Shown here: positions 17,106 through 25,869 of the stretch, one piece after another
Layout of the letters: every line of letters begins with the position of its first letter
Numbering within the stretch: position 1 is the stretch's first letter
NCBI GenBank assembly: GCA_033763555.1
Contig: JANRKK010000009.1
Span: 1 to 64,000, forward strand
DNA from: JALYJG01 sp033763555
GTDB taxonomy: Bacteria > Pseudomonadota > Alphaproteobacteria > UBA9219
Direction: 5' to 3'
DNA length: 64,000 nt
Notes under the pieces: model-generated
Seen by the model: the letters and a program-made list of their open reading frames with translations, nothing else
Database searches by the model: none
Told to the model about the DNA's origin: nothing
Position numbers and translations under genes: made by a program

Positions 17106-19010
17106 ATGCTCAAAATCGATACCTTCAGCAACCAGTCCGGCGGCAATGCCTTTTATAAGGCGATCACGCACCCGCTGGCCGCGCCCAAGGCACGGAATCT
17201 GCTGGTGCAATTGCAGAAGGCCGGGCCGGTGGCGATTTACGACCCTGCCAATCAACTGGCGAGCTTTGCTGAATTTTTTCCGCTGGGAGATATCGAGATT
17301 GCCGGGTTGTTCGTGCAGGATGTCGACCATATCGGCCGCGTCTTCCGCAATCATGCGGCGCAACCCGTCACGATGCTGAAAGACTGCGCCTGTAAAAGCA
17401 TTCTGGTCGCTTCGTTCGATTCCGTGAAATTGGTGGAGCATATCCGTCATCTGATACCCGCGAATACACCTCTGCATAGTTTCGATGCGTTCCGCCTGCC
17501 GGATGAGATGCTCAGCGATCGTCACCGCTATCTGGCCAATATCAATTTCGCCAATAATTTTGCTTTCTTCCGCGATGCGGGTGGCCAGCACACTCGCATC
17601 GTGACCGCGAATTACTGGGGCACCTATGGCGCGAAAGAGCCGCGCGCCTGGTGCTATCTGATGGACGGCAAGGGACAGAAGCTGGCGGAATGGATCGAGC
17701 CGCTGCCGCCCGCGAATGCCAGTGTCGTGTTCGACAGCGCCGATATCCGCACGCGCTTTAAATTGCCGGAATTCACCGGGCAGCTTTTCATCCATATCAT
17801 CGGTGCCGCCGGGCATGATGTGGTGAAATACGCGCTCGATACCTATGGCGATGACGCCAGCATTTTATCCTGCACGCATGATGCCAATGCCTGGCCGTCC
17901 GATCAGTATGCCGGGCTTCCCGCGCCCGATGTGGATGAAGAGGTCGTGCTGTGGGTGCAGAACAGCCATCCCTGCGAAATTCCGGCGGGCGCTATCGGCC
18001 TCAATCTGATGGGCAGCAGCAAGGTCGCAAAGCTTGACCGCGCCGTGCCGCCTTATGGCAGCACGCGGCTGAATATCGCCGAGCTTCTGCCCAAGGCCAA
18101 ATGGCCGCAGCAGATCGAAATTCAGGCAGGCAAGCATTTCGTCCGCCCGCGCTATGAGATCATCTCGAAAAACGGCCATACGCGCATTTCGCACCCGAAT
18201 GTGGAGCGCAGCGATCTGCAGCCCGATAAACGTCTGGGCGATCTTGGCGATCTGCTGGGCAAGCTGCATATCGTGCCTGCGCCTATTCTGCCGATGGATC
18301 GTTTCACCAGCTGGGCTCTGCCGACGCCGATGTCGACCAGCCTGACGCATCTGCCCGTCAAGGCGCTGATCTATGACGCGCGCGGCAAGGAAGTGCTGGA
18401 GCATAAATTCGGCAATCTGAAACGCAGCGATTCCGTCGCCATCAATGTGCATGACCTGCTGAAGGGCCAGAAGCTGGAAGGCGGCTATGGCCATATTGAG
18501 CTGATCTATGATTTCGCCGCAGGGCATGAGGTGGATGGCTGGCTGCACGCGCTGTTCCGCTATCAGGATCGCCAATCGGGCCATGCGGCGGAAACCAGCT
18601 TCGGCGCGCATGTGTTCAACACGGTGCTGACCTATAAGAATGAACCGCAGAGCTATGCGGGCAAGGCGCCGGGGCTCAGCACGCGCCTGTTCCTGCGCAT
18701 GGGGCCGAAGCCGTATGACACCATGTGCCATCTGATCTATCCGGCCTCGCTGCCCTGGCATAACACCTCGGACACGATGCTGATTTTAACCTCGCAGCAG
18801 GGTAAGGAAGTCGCCAAGCGCAATGTGCGCATTCCCTGCAGTGGCTCGCTGCTCTGGCGCGCCAGCCAGATGTTCACGCCGGACGAAATTAAAGCAGCGG
18901 GCGAACATGGCTATGTCATCATCCGCGACACCACTTGCCGCCTGTTCGGCTATCATGGCCTTGTCAGCGGCGAAGAAGCTTTCAGCCTCGATCATATGTT
19001 TGGATTCTAA
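17106..19010 (+). CDS. Hypothetical protein, 634 residues, coupled to trxB
   Basis: I do not recognise this large soluble protein; no signal peptide or membrane helix is visible. AAGGA stands ahead of the start. The sequence looks like beta-sandwich material in the second half (many short hydrophobic strands, Gly and aromatic residues), with Cys in D-C-A-C-K-S and P-C-S-G-S-L-L. The stop shares a base with the trxB start (TAATG), so the two are very likely translated from one message. Codon use is like the neighbours. Confidence 0.75.
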   Translation: MLKIDTFSNQSGGNAFYKAITHPLAAPKARNLLVQLQKAGPVAIYDPANQLASFAEFFPLGDIEIAGLFVQDVDHIGRVFRNHAAQPVTMLKDCACKSILVASFDSVKLVEHIRHLIPANTPLHSFDAFRLPDEMLSDRHRYLANINFANNFAFFRDAGGQHTRIVTANYWGTYGAKEPRAWCYLMDGKGQKLAEWIEPLPPANASVVFDSADIRTRFKLPEFTGQLFIHIIGAAGHDVVKYALDTYGDDASILSCTHDANAWPSDQYAGLPAPDVDEEVVLWVQNSHPCEIPAGAIGLNLMGSSKVAKLDRAVPPYGSTRLNIAELLPKAKWPQQIEIQAGKHFVRPRYEIISKNGHTRISHPNVERSDLQPDKRLGDLGDLLGKLHIVPAPILPMDRFTSWALPTPMSTSLTHLPVKALIYDARGKEVLEHKFGNLKRSDSVAINVHDLLKGQKLEGGYGHIELIYDFAAGHEVDGWLHALFRYQDRQSGHAAETSFGAHVFNTVLTYKNEPQSYAGKAPGLSTRLFLRMGPKPYDTMCHLIYPASLPWHNTSDTMLILTSQQGKEVAKRNVRIPCSGSLLWRASQMFTPDEIKAAGEHGYVIIRDTTCRLFGYHGLVSGEEAFSLDHMFGF

Positions 19011-19951
19011 TGACAGAACATCGCACCAAAACTCTCATCATCGGCGCTGGCCCTGCGGGCTATACGGCGGCCATCTATGCCGCGCGCGCGAACCTCAAGC
19101 CCATCCTCGTGCAGGGCATCCAGCCGGGCGGACAGCTGACCATCACGACGGATGTCGAGAATTACCCCGGCTTCGGCGACACGATTCAGGGCCCCTGGCT
19201 GATGGAGCAGATGCAGGCCCAGGCCGCCAAGGTCGGCACGCAGATCATCTTCGATGTTATCGGTGAGGTGGATTTCACCAAGCGCCCCTTCACCTGCAAG
19301 GCGGAATCCGGTGATGTCTTTATCGCCGACACAGTCATTATCGCGACGGGCGCGCAGGCGCGCTGGCTTGGCCTCGACAGTGAAAAGCATTTTCAAGGCT
19401 TCGGCGTGTCCGGTTGCGCCACCTGTGACGGGTTTTTCTTCCGCGGCAAGGAAGTGGCTGTGGTCGGCGGCGGCAACACGGCGCTGGAAGAAGCGCTGTA
19501 TCTGACCCATCACGCCAGCAAGGTGACGATGATTCACCGCCGTGATTCCTTCCGCGGCGAAAAAATCCTGCAAGACCGGGTGCGCGACAATCCCAAGATC
19601 AACGTCATCTGGGACAGCGCGCTGGAGGAGGTCAAAGGCGAGGAACAACCTGTGCGTTCTGTTACGGGCCTTCGCATCCGCAACATCAAAACCGACAAAG
19701 AGCAGCTTCTCCCCGTTTCCGGCGTCTTTATCGCCATCGGCCATGACCCGGCGACCAAAATCTTCAAGGGCAAGGTTGCCATGGATGACCATGGCTATAT
19801 CCTGACCAAACCGGATTCAACGGCCACCGACATTCCCGGCGTCTTTGCGGCGGGCGATGTGAAAGATAAAATCTTCCGCCAGGCGGTAACGGCGGCGGGC
19901 ATGGGCTGCATGGCGGCTTTGGAAGCGGAGAAGTTTCTGGCAATCCAGTAA
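19010..19951 (+). CDS. trxB: Thioredoxin-disulfide reductase
   Basis: TrxB passes electrons from NADPH through FAD to thioredoxin. The 313-residue protein has the FAD motif G-A-G-P-A-G near residue 12, the redox-active C-A-T-C at 136-139, the NADPH motif V-V-G-G-G-N-T-A-L-E-E-A, and the second FAD motif F-A-A-G-D-V. The start at 19010 overlaps the preceding stop by one base, which shows coupling; the longer frame to 18935 is not needed. Confidence 0.97.
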   Translation: MTEHRTKTLIIGAGPAGYTAAIYAARANLKPILVQGIQPGGQLTITTDVENYPGFGDTIQGPWLMEQMQAQAAKVGTQIIFDVIGEVDFTKRPFTCKAESGDVFIADTVIIATGAQARWLGLDSEKHFQGFGVSGCATCDGFFFRGKEVAVVGGGNTALEEALYLTHHASKVTMIHRRDSFRGEKILQDRVRDNPKINVIWDSALEEVKGEEQPVRSVTGLRIRNIKTDKEQLLPVSGVFIAIGHDPATKIFKGKVAMDDHGYILTKPDSTATDIPGVFAAGDVKDKIFRQAVTAAGMGCMAALEAEKFLAIQ

Positions 19952-19970
19952 AAGCGGAGGAAAACAGGCC

Positions 19971-20504
19971 ATGTCCTATGTCGAGAAAGTCCTCCTGCCG
20001 GAAGAACGCGTCCTTTACATCACCACTGTACACTGGATTATTTACATACCCGGCCTGCTCCTGACGGTCGGCGGCGGGTTGCTCGGATTCTACAGCATGA
20101 ATATTCTGGGCGGAATGTTCGGCGATGCCATGGCGCGCTCCATGAACAAATATCTGGCGGGCTTTGCGCTGCTGATCATTCTGGGCGGCATCGTCATGCT
20201 CGCGCGGGCCTATGTGCGGCAGATCTCGACCGAGCTCGCCGTCACCAGCCGCCGGGTGATCGCTAAATACGGCTTCATCTCGCGCTCCAGCTTCGAGATC
20301 ATGATCAACCGAATCACAGGCGCCAATTTCGAGCAGACGATTCTGGGCCGCTGCATCGGCTGCGGAACCATTCTGGTGCATGGGACGGGCGGCGATGTGT
20401 CGCCCTTCGACCAGATTGCCAATCCCGAGCCTTTTCACAAAGCCCTGATCAGCGTTTTGGACCATCGCGGCGGGCCGCAAAATTCCGGCGGCATCGACCC
20501 CTAG
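19971..20504 (+). CDS. PH-domain (bPH2) membrane protein
   Basis: The 177-residue protein has two membrane helices at about residues 22-42 and 60-80, then a bacterial PH domain recognised by the pattern T-S-R-R-V-I-A-K-Y-G-F-I-S-R and the terminal G-T-I-L-V-H-G-T-G-G. Function of the family is not well known. GGAGG lies ahead of the start, and it follows trxB by 19 bases, so it is probably in the same operon. Confidence 0.8.
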   Translation: MSYVEKVLLPEERVLYITTVHWIIYIPGLLLTVGGGLLGFYSMNILGGMFGDAMARSMNKYLAGFALLIILGGIVMLARAYVRQISTELAVTSRRVIAKYGFISRSSFEIMINRITGANFEQTILGRCIGCGTILVHGTGGDVSPFDQIANPEPFHKALISVLDHRGGPQNSGGIDP

Positions 20505-20556
20505 TAAAACCTAGCCTCGCGCCGCGCCTTCTGATAGCTCATATAGACCCTTCCAG

Positions 20557-20632
20557 GGGCCTGTAGTTCAGCGGTTAGAACGCACCGCTCATAACGGTGT
20601 TGTCGCAGGTTCGAATCCTGCCGGGCCCACCA
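20557..20632 (+). tRNA. tRNA-Ile2 (anticodon CAU, lysidine type)
   Basis: A full cloverleaf is present: acceptor GGGCCTG/CGGGCCC, anticodon stem CACCG/CGGTG with loop CTCATAA, T arm GCAGG-TTCGAAT-CCTGC, discriminator A, and encoded CCA. The anticodon is CAT. The acceptor stem and short D loop resemble tRNA-Ile2, whose C34 is changed to lysidine by TilS to read AUA; elongator tRNA-Met is the alternative. It is not initiator tRNA, since the first pair is G-C. Confidence 0.85.
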
Positions 20633-21005
20633 CCCTTCGCGGCTACACCGCTTCGGGGGGCAAGCCACTTTGTCATCCACATACATCGAAGACGAACTGG
20701 CAAACATTTGCGATCACGCACCACAGAATTTTTGTCTGCCAAAAACTTCCCGCTCATTAAATCCTTGATCGCGTTCCGTCTCTCTTCATAATTCGTTAGT
20801 AATTCATTTCTTATAACGCTTCCGTATCGCCATCCGCTTGATGCGCTGATCTTTTTTCTGTTTCACGCGCGCTTTGTGCGAAGCTTTTTGCGTTTCCTAT
20901 CCGCTCTTCCATCATCTTGCACAGCAAAAATGTTGCACTCATGCAACGTCAGGCGCGGATACAGCGCGTTTCTTTTTCGATTCTCGGTGAAAGTTAAAAA
21001 TACTG
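20633..21005. other. Intergenic region after the tRNA, no gene seen
   Basis: No convincing reading frame is found. A short hairpin GTTGCA-ctca-TGCAAC lies at 20932-20947. The region becomes more AT-rich towards the micro-protein gene. No attachment-site duplication of the tRNA end was seen. Confidence 0.5.
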
Positions 21006-21011
21006 TTGACT
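21006..21011 (+). promoter_or_regulatory. -35-like box for the micro-protein gene
   Basis: TTGACT matches a sigma-70 -35 box five of six. The -10 candidate 17 bases later (CAACAT) is poor, so the promoter is only tentative. Confidence 0.3.
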
Positions 21012-21067
21012 ATTCTTGGCTTAAGCCACAACATCATCGAACTCTACTCTAGCAACAGGAGGTCATC

Positions 21068-21133
21068 ATGGCTAAGAAGAAGACTGCCAAAAAGACCAAA
21101 GCCAAGAAAACCACGAAGAAGAAAAAGAGATAG
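21068..21133 (+). CDS. 21-residue lysine-rich micro-protein
   Basis: The frame ATG GCT AAG AAG AAG ... AGA TAG encodes MAKKKTAKKTKAKKTTKKKK plus Arg: only Met, Ala, Lys, Thr and Arg. A perfect AGGAGGT ribosome site stands six bases before the ATG, and a strong hairpin follows the stop. The composition recalls the tails of histone-H1-like proteins, which suggests nucleic-acid binding; this is inference. It stands alone between the tRNA gene and ilvE. Confidence 0.6.
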   Translation: MAKKKTAKKTKAKKTTKKKKR

Positions 21134-21168
21134 TTGTTCGCCGCCGTCAGGCGGCTTGAACGAATATC

Positions 21169-21225
21169 AACCCCTGTTCGGTATGCCACGCGATCGCAGG
21201 CAGGCCGAACGGGGGTTTGCTTTTG
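21169..21225 (+). terminator. Long hairpin terminator after the micro-protein
   Basis: AACCCCTGTTCGG pairs with CCGAACGGGGGTT over 13 positions (one G-T pair), with an inner TGCC/GGCA, and TTTGCTTTT follows. A smaller GCCGCC-gtca-GGCGGC hairpin lies just before it at 21140-21155. Together with the SD and small frame it defines a compact transcript. Confidence 0.7.
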
Positions 21226-21566
21226 GGGGTCCAGAATTTCTCAGATATTCAAAAAAAGCCTGATTTTAAAGCCTTTTTTTGCCATTTAACGGCTGAGCGC
21301 TTATCCGCAAAAAAGTAAATCATCCTTGTGAATGTGACCGCCGCAAAAAACGTTGCGCGGAGCGTAAAAAACTCAAATCAACGCTTCATTTTTTCTGAAT
21401 TTGAAAATTTTTTATTTTTCTCGATGTCCATTAGCATGAATAAAAAAATGCGATAGATATCCAGCCTTCCATCCGAATCACTTTGTTGCGCGACAGATCC
21501 AAGGGTGCAGCAAGGGCAGTTTTTTCTTCTCTTGGGAAATAGGCGGGGATTGGATAGGCTGGAGTC
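21226..21566. other. AT-rich intergenic region before ilvE
   Basis: No gene is seen. The region carries A/T runs, including AAAAAAAGCC and GCCTTTTTTT (21251-21284), which may be a weak bidirectional terminator, and AAAATTTTTTATTTTT near 21410. The ilvE promoter is presumably here, but I cannot point to a clear one. Confidence 0.4.
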
Positions 21567-22646
21567 ATGAGTTTTAAGGCAAATATCGGCATTAAAGCCA
21601 CGGCACCCGCGCCGGATATTGATCTCGACCCCCACAAGATCGAGTTCGGACGCAGCTTTGCCCCTCTTTGGCTGACCCGTTCCTATGCCAATGGCGTATG
21701 GCAGTCCGCGAGCCTAGAACGCATGGGATCGGTCAATCTCCACCCGGCGGCGATCACGCTGCATTACGGCCAGTCAGTCTTCGAGGGGCTGAAGGTTCAT
21801 AAATGGGCGGATGGTTCCCTGAACCTGTTTCGTCCTGTCGAGAATGCCCGCCGCCTGAACCGCTCGGCCGAGCGTCTCTCCATGCCCGTGATGGAAGAGG
21901 GATTTTTTGTCGAAGCCGTCCGGACTTTGGTCGCCCATCAGCGGGACTGGGCCCCCGGCTTTCCCGGCTTCCTTTATATAAGGCCCACCCTGATCGCGAC
22001 CGAACCCTGTCTCGGTGTGCGTTCCTCGCATGATTTTCTGTTCTATATCCTGGCCCTCCCGTCGGGCGGCTATTTCCCGCAAACGGGGGGCGACAGCGCA
22101 GGAGCCGTCCGGGTTTATGTGACCTCAACCGTCGGCCGCGCCGCACGCGGCGGCACGGGCCATGTGAAGGCGGCGGCGAATTATGCCGTGACCATCAAGA
22201 TCATCGCCGACGCCAAGGAAAAAGGCTGCTCGCAGGTTTTGTTTTTCGATGCCTGTGGCCAGCGGCGCATCGAGGAAATGGGCGGCATGAATGTCTTCTT
22301 CGTCGCGGGTAAAAAACTCCTGACCCCGCGCACCAGCGGCACTATCCTCCCCGGCATCACCCGCGACAGTATCATCAAGATCGCGCCATCATTGGGCTAT
22401 GAGGCCGAGGAGCGCGACATCAATTTCGATGAATTGCTAGTACAGATCAAAGAAGGCGAGGTAACCGAGGCTTTCGCTTGCGGTACCGCCGCCGTCATCG
22501 TCGGCATCGAAAGTTTTCTGATCGATACGGGCGAAGATATCCGGATGACGGCGCCGCGGACAGTGACCGAAAGCCTTTATAAGCGCCTGACGGATATTCA
22601 GTTTGGTCGCCAGCCGGATCCGTTCGACTGGATTGTGAAAATTTAG
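21567..22646 (+). CDS. ilvE: Branched-chain amino acid aminotransferase
   Basis: IlvE transfers the amino group to the keto acids of Leu, Ile and Val, using PLP. The 359-residue protein is the longer BCAT type: it shows L-H-Y-G-Q-S-V-F-E-G-L-K, R-P-T-L-I-A-T-E, the PLP Lys in G-H-V-K-A-A-A-N-Y (Lys201), E-E-M-G-G-M-N-V-F and T-P-x-T-S-G-T-I-L-P-G-I-T-R-D-S. GGAG is close to the ATG. It overlaps the converging recJ by four bases. Confidence 0.96.
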   Translation: MSFKANIGIKATAPAPDIDLDPHKIEFGRSFAPLWLTRSYANGVWQSASLERMGSVNLHPAAITLHYGQSVFEGLKVHKWADGSLNLFRPVENARRLNRSAERLSMPVMEEGFFVEAVRTLVAHQRDWAPGFPGFLYIRPTLIATEPCLGVRSSHDFLFYILALPSGGYFPQTGGDSAGAVRVYVTSTVGRAARGGTGHVKAAANYAVTIKIIADAKEKGCSQVLFFDACGQRRIEEMGGMNVFFVAGKKLLTPRTSGTILPGITRDSIIKIAPSLGYEAEERDINFDELLVQIKEGEVTEAFACGTAAVIVGIESFLIDTGEDIRMTAPRTVTESLYKRLTDIQFGRQPDPFDWIVKI

Positions 22647-24427
22647 CCTGCGACGGCCGCGTCGCTGATATGCAGCTGGACGCGTTCTTCTCCCTGCCAT
22701 TCATCGATACGCAGATGTCCCGCCAGATGTAGATTGCGTTGATTTTGGTTCAATAACGCTTCGCCCAGGCCGTTTTCCATGGCACGGAAGGCGATGCCGC
22801 GCAGCCTTACGCCGCCTTGCATCGCGATGACGCTGACATGCTTCTCGCCGACGATGCTGGCACGGACGATGCGGCAATCCGCCAGGGCAAAGCGCGGTTC
22901 GGAATTACCGGCGCCAAAGGGGCCGAGCGCCGCCAGCTGCCGCACGAAATCCGGCTGCAACGCGGAACCTGCCACCAGCCCGTCCAGCGTCAGAGTTGGG
23001 CGCAGCGGCTCGGCCTCAATCTGCTTGCCAATGCGTTCGGCCAGAAAATCACGGAAGGCATCCAGCTTGTCGCGTGCAACAGTGAAGCCCGCCGCCATCT
23101 TGTGTCCGCCACCATTGAGGAGAAGCCCCGCCTGCCGCGCCGCGATGATGCAGGCGCCGAGATCGACACCGCTCACCGAACGGCCCGAGCCTTTACCGAT
23201 ATCGCCGTCCAGCGCGACGACTAGCGCCGGGTGATGGAATTTATCCTTCAGGCGTGAAGCGACGATGCCAATAACGCCGGGGTGCCAGTTTTCCGATGCC
23301 ACCAAGACCATCGGCAAGTTTCCTGTGAGGGTCAGGGCTTCGGCTTCTTCCAGTACCTGCGCCTCGATGGCGCGGCGCTGACTGTTCAGCCCATGCAGAT
23401 GCTGCGCCAGCTGCAGGGCGACAGACGGATCATCGGTGGAGAGGAGTTTGGCGCCCAGATCGGCTTCGCCGACCCGTCCACCCGCATTCACCCGCGGTCC
23501 GAAGATGAACCCGGCGGCATAGGCATCCATCGGGCCCTTTAGCCCTGCCACCTGCGCCAGCGCGTTGATGCCAGCATTGCGCCTCTGTCCCATTACGCGC
23601 AGCCCCTGCGTGACGAGGGCACGGTTGAGGCTCGTCAGCTTCACCACATCGCAAATGGTGCCGAGAGCCACCAGATCAAGCCATTGCAGCAAATCCGGCT
23701 CCGGCCGTACGGGCGACCACCACCCGGCCTCGCGCAAGGCGCGGTTGGCGGCAACAATGAACAGGTAGGTGACGCCCACGGCGGCCAGCGTGCCATGCGG
23801 ATTGTTTTCATCAAGGCGGTTGGGATTAACAATGGCCGCTGCGGGCGGCAAGGCAGGCTCCGCGGCGTGGTGGTCAAGGACGATCACCTCGCATCCGGCC
23901 GCTCTGGCTGCTGCCAGCGGTTCATGCGCCGTAATGCCGCAATCGACGCAGATCACCAGCGTCACGCCCTCGGCGGCAAGCTGCTGCATAGCAGCGCTGT
24001 TCGGGCCATAGCCTTCGCGCAAGCGATCGGGCACATAAAGCCGCAGTTCTACGCCCGCCGCGCGCGCAAAACGGATAAGCAGGGCGGAGGAGGTTGCACC
24101 GTCCACATCATAATCGCCGAACACGGCGATTTTTTCGTCGCCCTGGATGGCTTTGACGATACGCGCCGCCGCCGCATCCATATCGCGGAAGGAACTGGGG
24201 TTCGGCAGCGTATCGCGCAATTTGGGGTCAAGAAAACCGGGCGCATCCTCAAGCCCCACGCCGCGCGCCGCAAGACTGCGGGCAATAATGTCCGGCAGGC
24301 TGTGACGTTGGCTCAGTGCCAGCGCCACGCGCTCATCGCATTCGCGCGCGACCCAGCGCCGCCCGGTGGTGGAATGTTCAATGCCGAGGAAGGCGTCGGA
24401 GGCATGTGTACTGGCGGGGAGGGCCAT
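22643..24427 (-). CDS. recJ: Single-stranded-DNA-specific exonuclease RecJ
   Basis: RecJ degrades single-stranded DNA 5' to 3' in recombination and mismatch repair. The 594-residue protein has the DHH-family motifs D-Y-D-V-D-G at 105-110, C-V-D-C-G near 160, D-H-H at 185-187 and the DHHA1 motif G-G-G-H-K-M-A-A-G-F, then the OB-fold region. All catalytic residues look intact. It follows the ABC ATPase gene by three bases, so it may be read from the transporter operon. Confidence 0.96.
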   Translation of the reverse strand: MALPASTHASDAFLGIEHSTTGRRWVARECDERVALALSQRHSLPDIIARSLAARGVGLEDAPGFLDPKLRDTLPNPSSFRDMDAAAARIVKAIQGDEKIAVFGDYDVDGATSSALLIRFARAAGVELRLYVPDRLREGYGPNSAAMQQLAAEGVTLVICVDCGITAHEPLAAARAAGCEVIVLDHHAAEPALPPAAAIVNPNRLDENNPHGTLAAVGVTYLFIVAANRALREAGWWSPVRPEPDLLQWLDLVALGTICDVVKLTSLNRALVTQGLRVMGQRRNAGINALAQVAGLKGPMDAYAAGFIFGPRVNAGGRVGEADLGAKLLSTDDPSVALQLAQHLHGLNSQRRAIEAQVLEEAEALTLTGNLPMVLVASENWHPGVIGIVASRLKDKFHHPALVVALDGDIGKGSGRSVSGVDLGACIIAARQAGLLLNGGGHKMAAGFTVARDKLDAFRDFLAERIGKQIEAEPLRPTLTLDGLVAGSALQPDFVRQLAALGPFGAGNSEPRFALADCRIVRASIVGEKHVSVIAMQGGVRLRGIAFRAMENGLGEALLNQNQRNLHLAGHLRIDEWQGEERVQLHISDAAVAG

Positions 24428-24430
24428 AGG

Positions 24431-25159
24431 CTACGACGCCGCGGCGATAACCGACAGGAACTGCCCCAGCCTTTCGGTCTGCGGGTTGCGGAGGATGTCG
24501 GGGCTGCCGCTTTCGGCAATCGTGCCGTCGGCCATAAAGAAAATCCGGTCGGCGGCGTGGCGGGCGAAGCCCAACAAATGGGTAATCAGGAAGATGCCGA
24601 TATTCTTGCCGTGCAGCCCTTTGAGGTAGCTGAGGATCTTGGCGATCTGCTCGACATCCAGCGCCGAGGTGATTTCATCCAGCAACAGATAGCGCGGTTG
24701 CAGCATCAAGGCGCGCGCCAACGCCACGCGCTGCCTTTGGCCGAGCGAGGCTTCGTTCGGATAGTGATTGATGAAATCCTTCATATCGAAAGCGTCGATC
24801 AGCGCCTCCAGCTCCTCGTCCATATTGGCCAGGCCACGGCGGCGGACAGGCAGCAGGATATTTTCGCGCAGCGTCATATGCGGCCAGAGGAACAGCTGCT
24901 GGAAAACGGTGGTCAGTTTCGGCCAGGGCGGCACGAAGTCTTTCCCCTGCGGCCAGGGATAGCTAAACACATCCTCATCGATGCGGATTTCGCCGCTTTG
25001 CGCGGGTTCGAGCAGCGCAAGGCAGCGCAAAAGCGTCGTCTTGCCCGTGCCGCTGGGGCCGATCAGCACCGTGATTTCGCCAGGCGCCACGGCGATATCG
25101 ACGTCGCGGAAAATCGGCTTGCCGGGATAGCTAAAGGTGAGGTTGCGGGCTTCGAGCAT
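24431..25159 (-). CDS. Polar amino-acid ABC transporter ATPase
   Basis: The 242-residue protein is an ABC ATPase of the GlnQ/HisP type. It has Walker A G-P-S-G-T-G-K-T-T, the Q-loop region F-Q-Q-L-F-L-W-P-H, the signature L-G-Q-R-Q-R-V-A-L-A-R-A-L, Walker B Y-L-L-L-D-E-I-T-S-A-L-D and the switch His (L-I-T-H). The signature opens L-G-Q-R-Q instead of L-S-G-G-Q, a notable change. It is directly downstream of the permease gene with no gap. Confidence 0.92.
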   Translation of the reverse strand: MLEARNLTFSYPGKPIFRDVDIAVAPGEITVLIGPSGTGKTTLLRCLALLEPAQSGEIRIDEDVFSYPWPQGKDFVPPWPKLTTVFQQLFLWPHMTLRENILLPVRRRGLANMDEELEALIDAFDMKDFINHYPNEASLGQRQRVALARALMLQPRYLLLDEITSALDVEQIAKILSYLKGLHGKNIGIFLITHLLGFARHAADRIFFMADGTIAESGSPDILRNPQTERLGQFLSVIAAAS

Positions 25160-25825
25160 CTAGCGCTCCGACAAATCGCGCGTGTAGCGCCGTTTGAGGT
25201 AGGCCGCCAGCATATTGATCGGCAAACAGACCAGCAGGAAGAAACAGGCCAGCGCGGTGTAAATCTCGACCGGGCGGTAGATGGTGCTGTTGATGCGCTG
25301 CGCCACACGGAAAATTTCCTCGACCGAGATCAGGCTGGCGAAAAGCGTCGTGTGCAACATGATCACCTGCTGCACCATCAACCCGGGCAAAAGCTGGCGG
25401 AACAAAATCGGCAGCTGAATTTTCAGGACGAGGTCGCGATGCGTCAGTCCGCAGACCTGTCCGGCGATGATATATTGCTTGGGGAAATCCGACACCGCCT
25501 GCCGCACCAGTTCACCCACGCCAAAGATATTGACGAGCGAGAAAGTCAGTGCCGAGGTGTAGAAAGGATCGATCACCACATTGAACACCGCCTGCGCCGG
25601 GTAATGCAGCCAGAACAAAATCACCAGGGTCGGGATGGCCGAAAAGGCGAAAGACATGCCATGCGTGAAACGGCCCCAGCTTTCGCGGTAATTGGCGCTG
25701 ACGACACCCAGTGCCGTGCCGCCTGCAATCCCGCATGTCCAGATGATCAGGCACAGGCCCAGCGTGACCCGCAGCCCCTGCAGGAACGCCATATGATAGG
25801 TAATAAGAATATCGAGAACGGACAT
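25160..25825 (-). CDS. Polar amino-acid ABC transporter permease
   Basis: The 221-residue membrane protein has the HisM/GlnP pattern: several helices, and the EAA-like loop A-G-Q-V-C-G-L-T-H-R-D-L-V-L-K-I-Q-L-P-I-L-F-R-Q-L-L-P that contacts the ATPase. Only one permease gene is present, so it probably acts as a homodimer. It stands between the binding protein and the ATPase, the usual order. Confidence 0.9.
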   Translation of the reverse strand: MSVLDILITYHMAFLQGLRVTLGLCLIIWTCGIAGGTALGVVSANYRESWGRFTHGMSFAFSAIPTLVILFWLHYPAQAVFNVVIDPFYTSALTFSLVNIFGVGELVRQAVSDFPKQYIIAGQVCGLTHRDLVLKIQLPILFRQLLPGLMVQQVIMLHTTLFASLISVEEIFRVAQRINSTIYRPVEIYTALACFFLLVCLPINMLAAYLKRRYTRDLSER

Positions 25826-25869
25826 GAACAGATCAAGCCTATCGCAAGCTTTTGATTTTCAGAAGCCTC

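Noticed and set aside
20653..20766. A short TTG-started frame after the tRNA (S-S-T-Y-I-E-D-E-L-A-N).
   Set aside because: It has no ribosome site and only about 30 codons, so it cannot be supported.
20557..21000. A possible integration site at the tRNA-Ile2 3' end.
   Set aside because: No integrase and no repeated copy of the tRNA end was found nearby.
23684..25855. A 723-codon plus-strand frame opposite recJ and the ABC transporter genes.
   Set aside because: It is antisense to well-identified genes and contains no recognisable domain.
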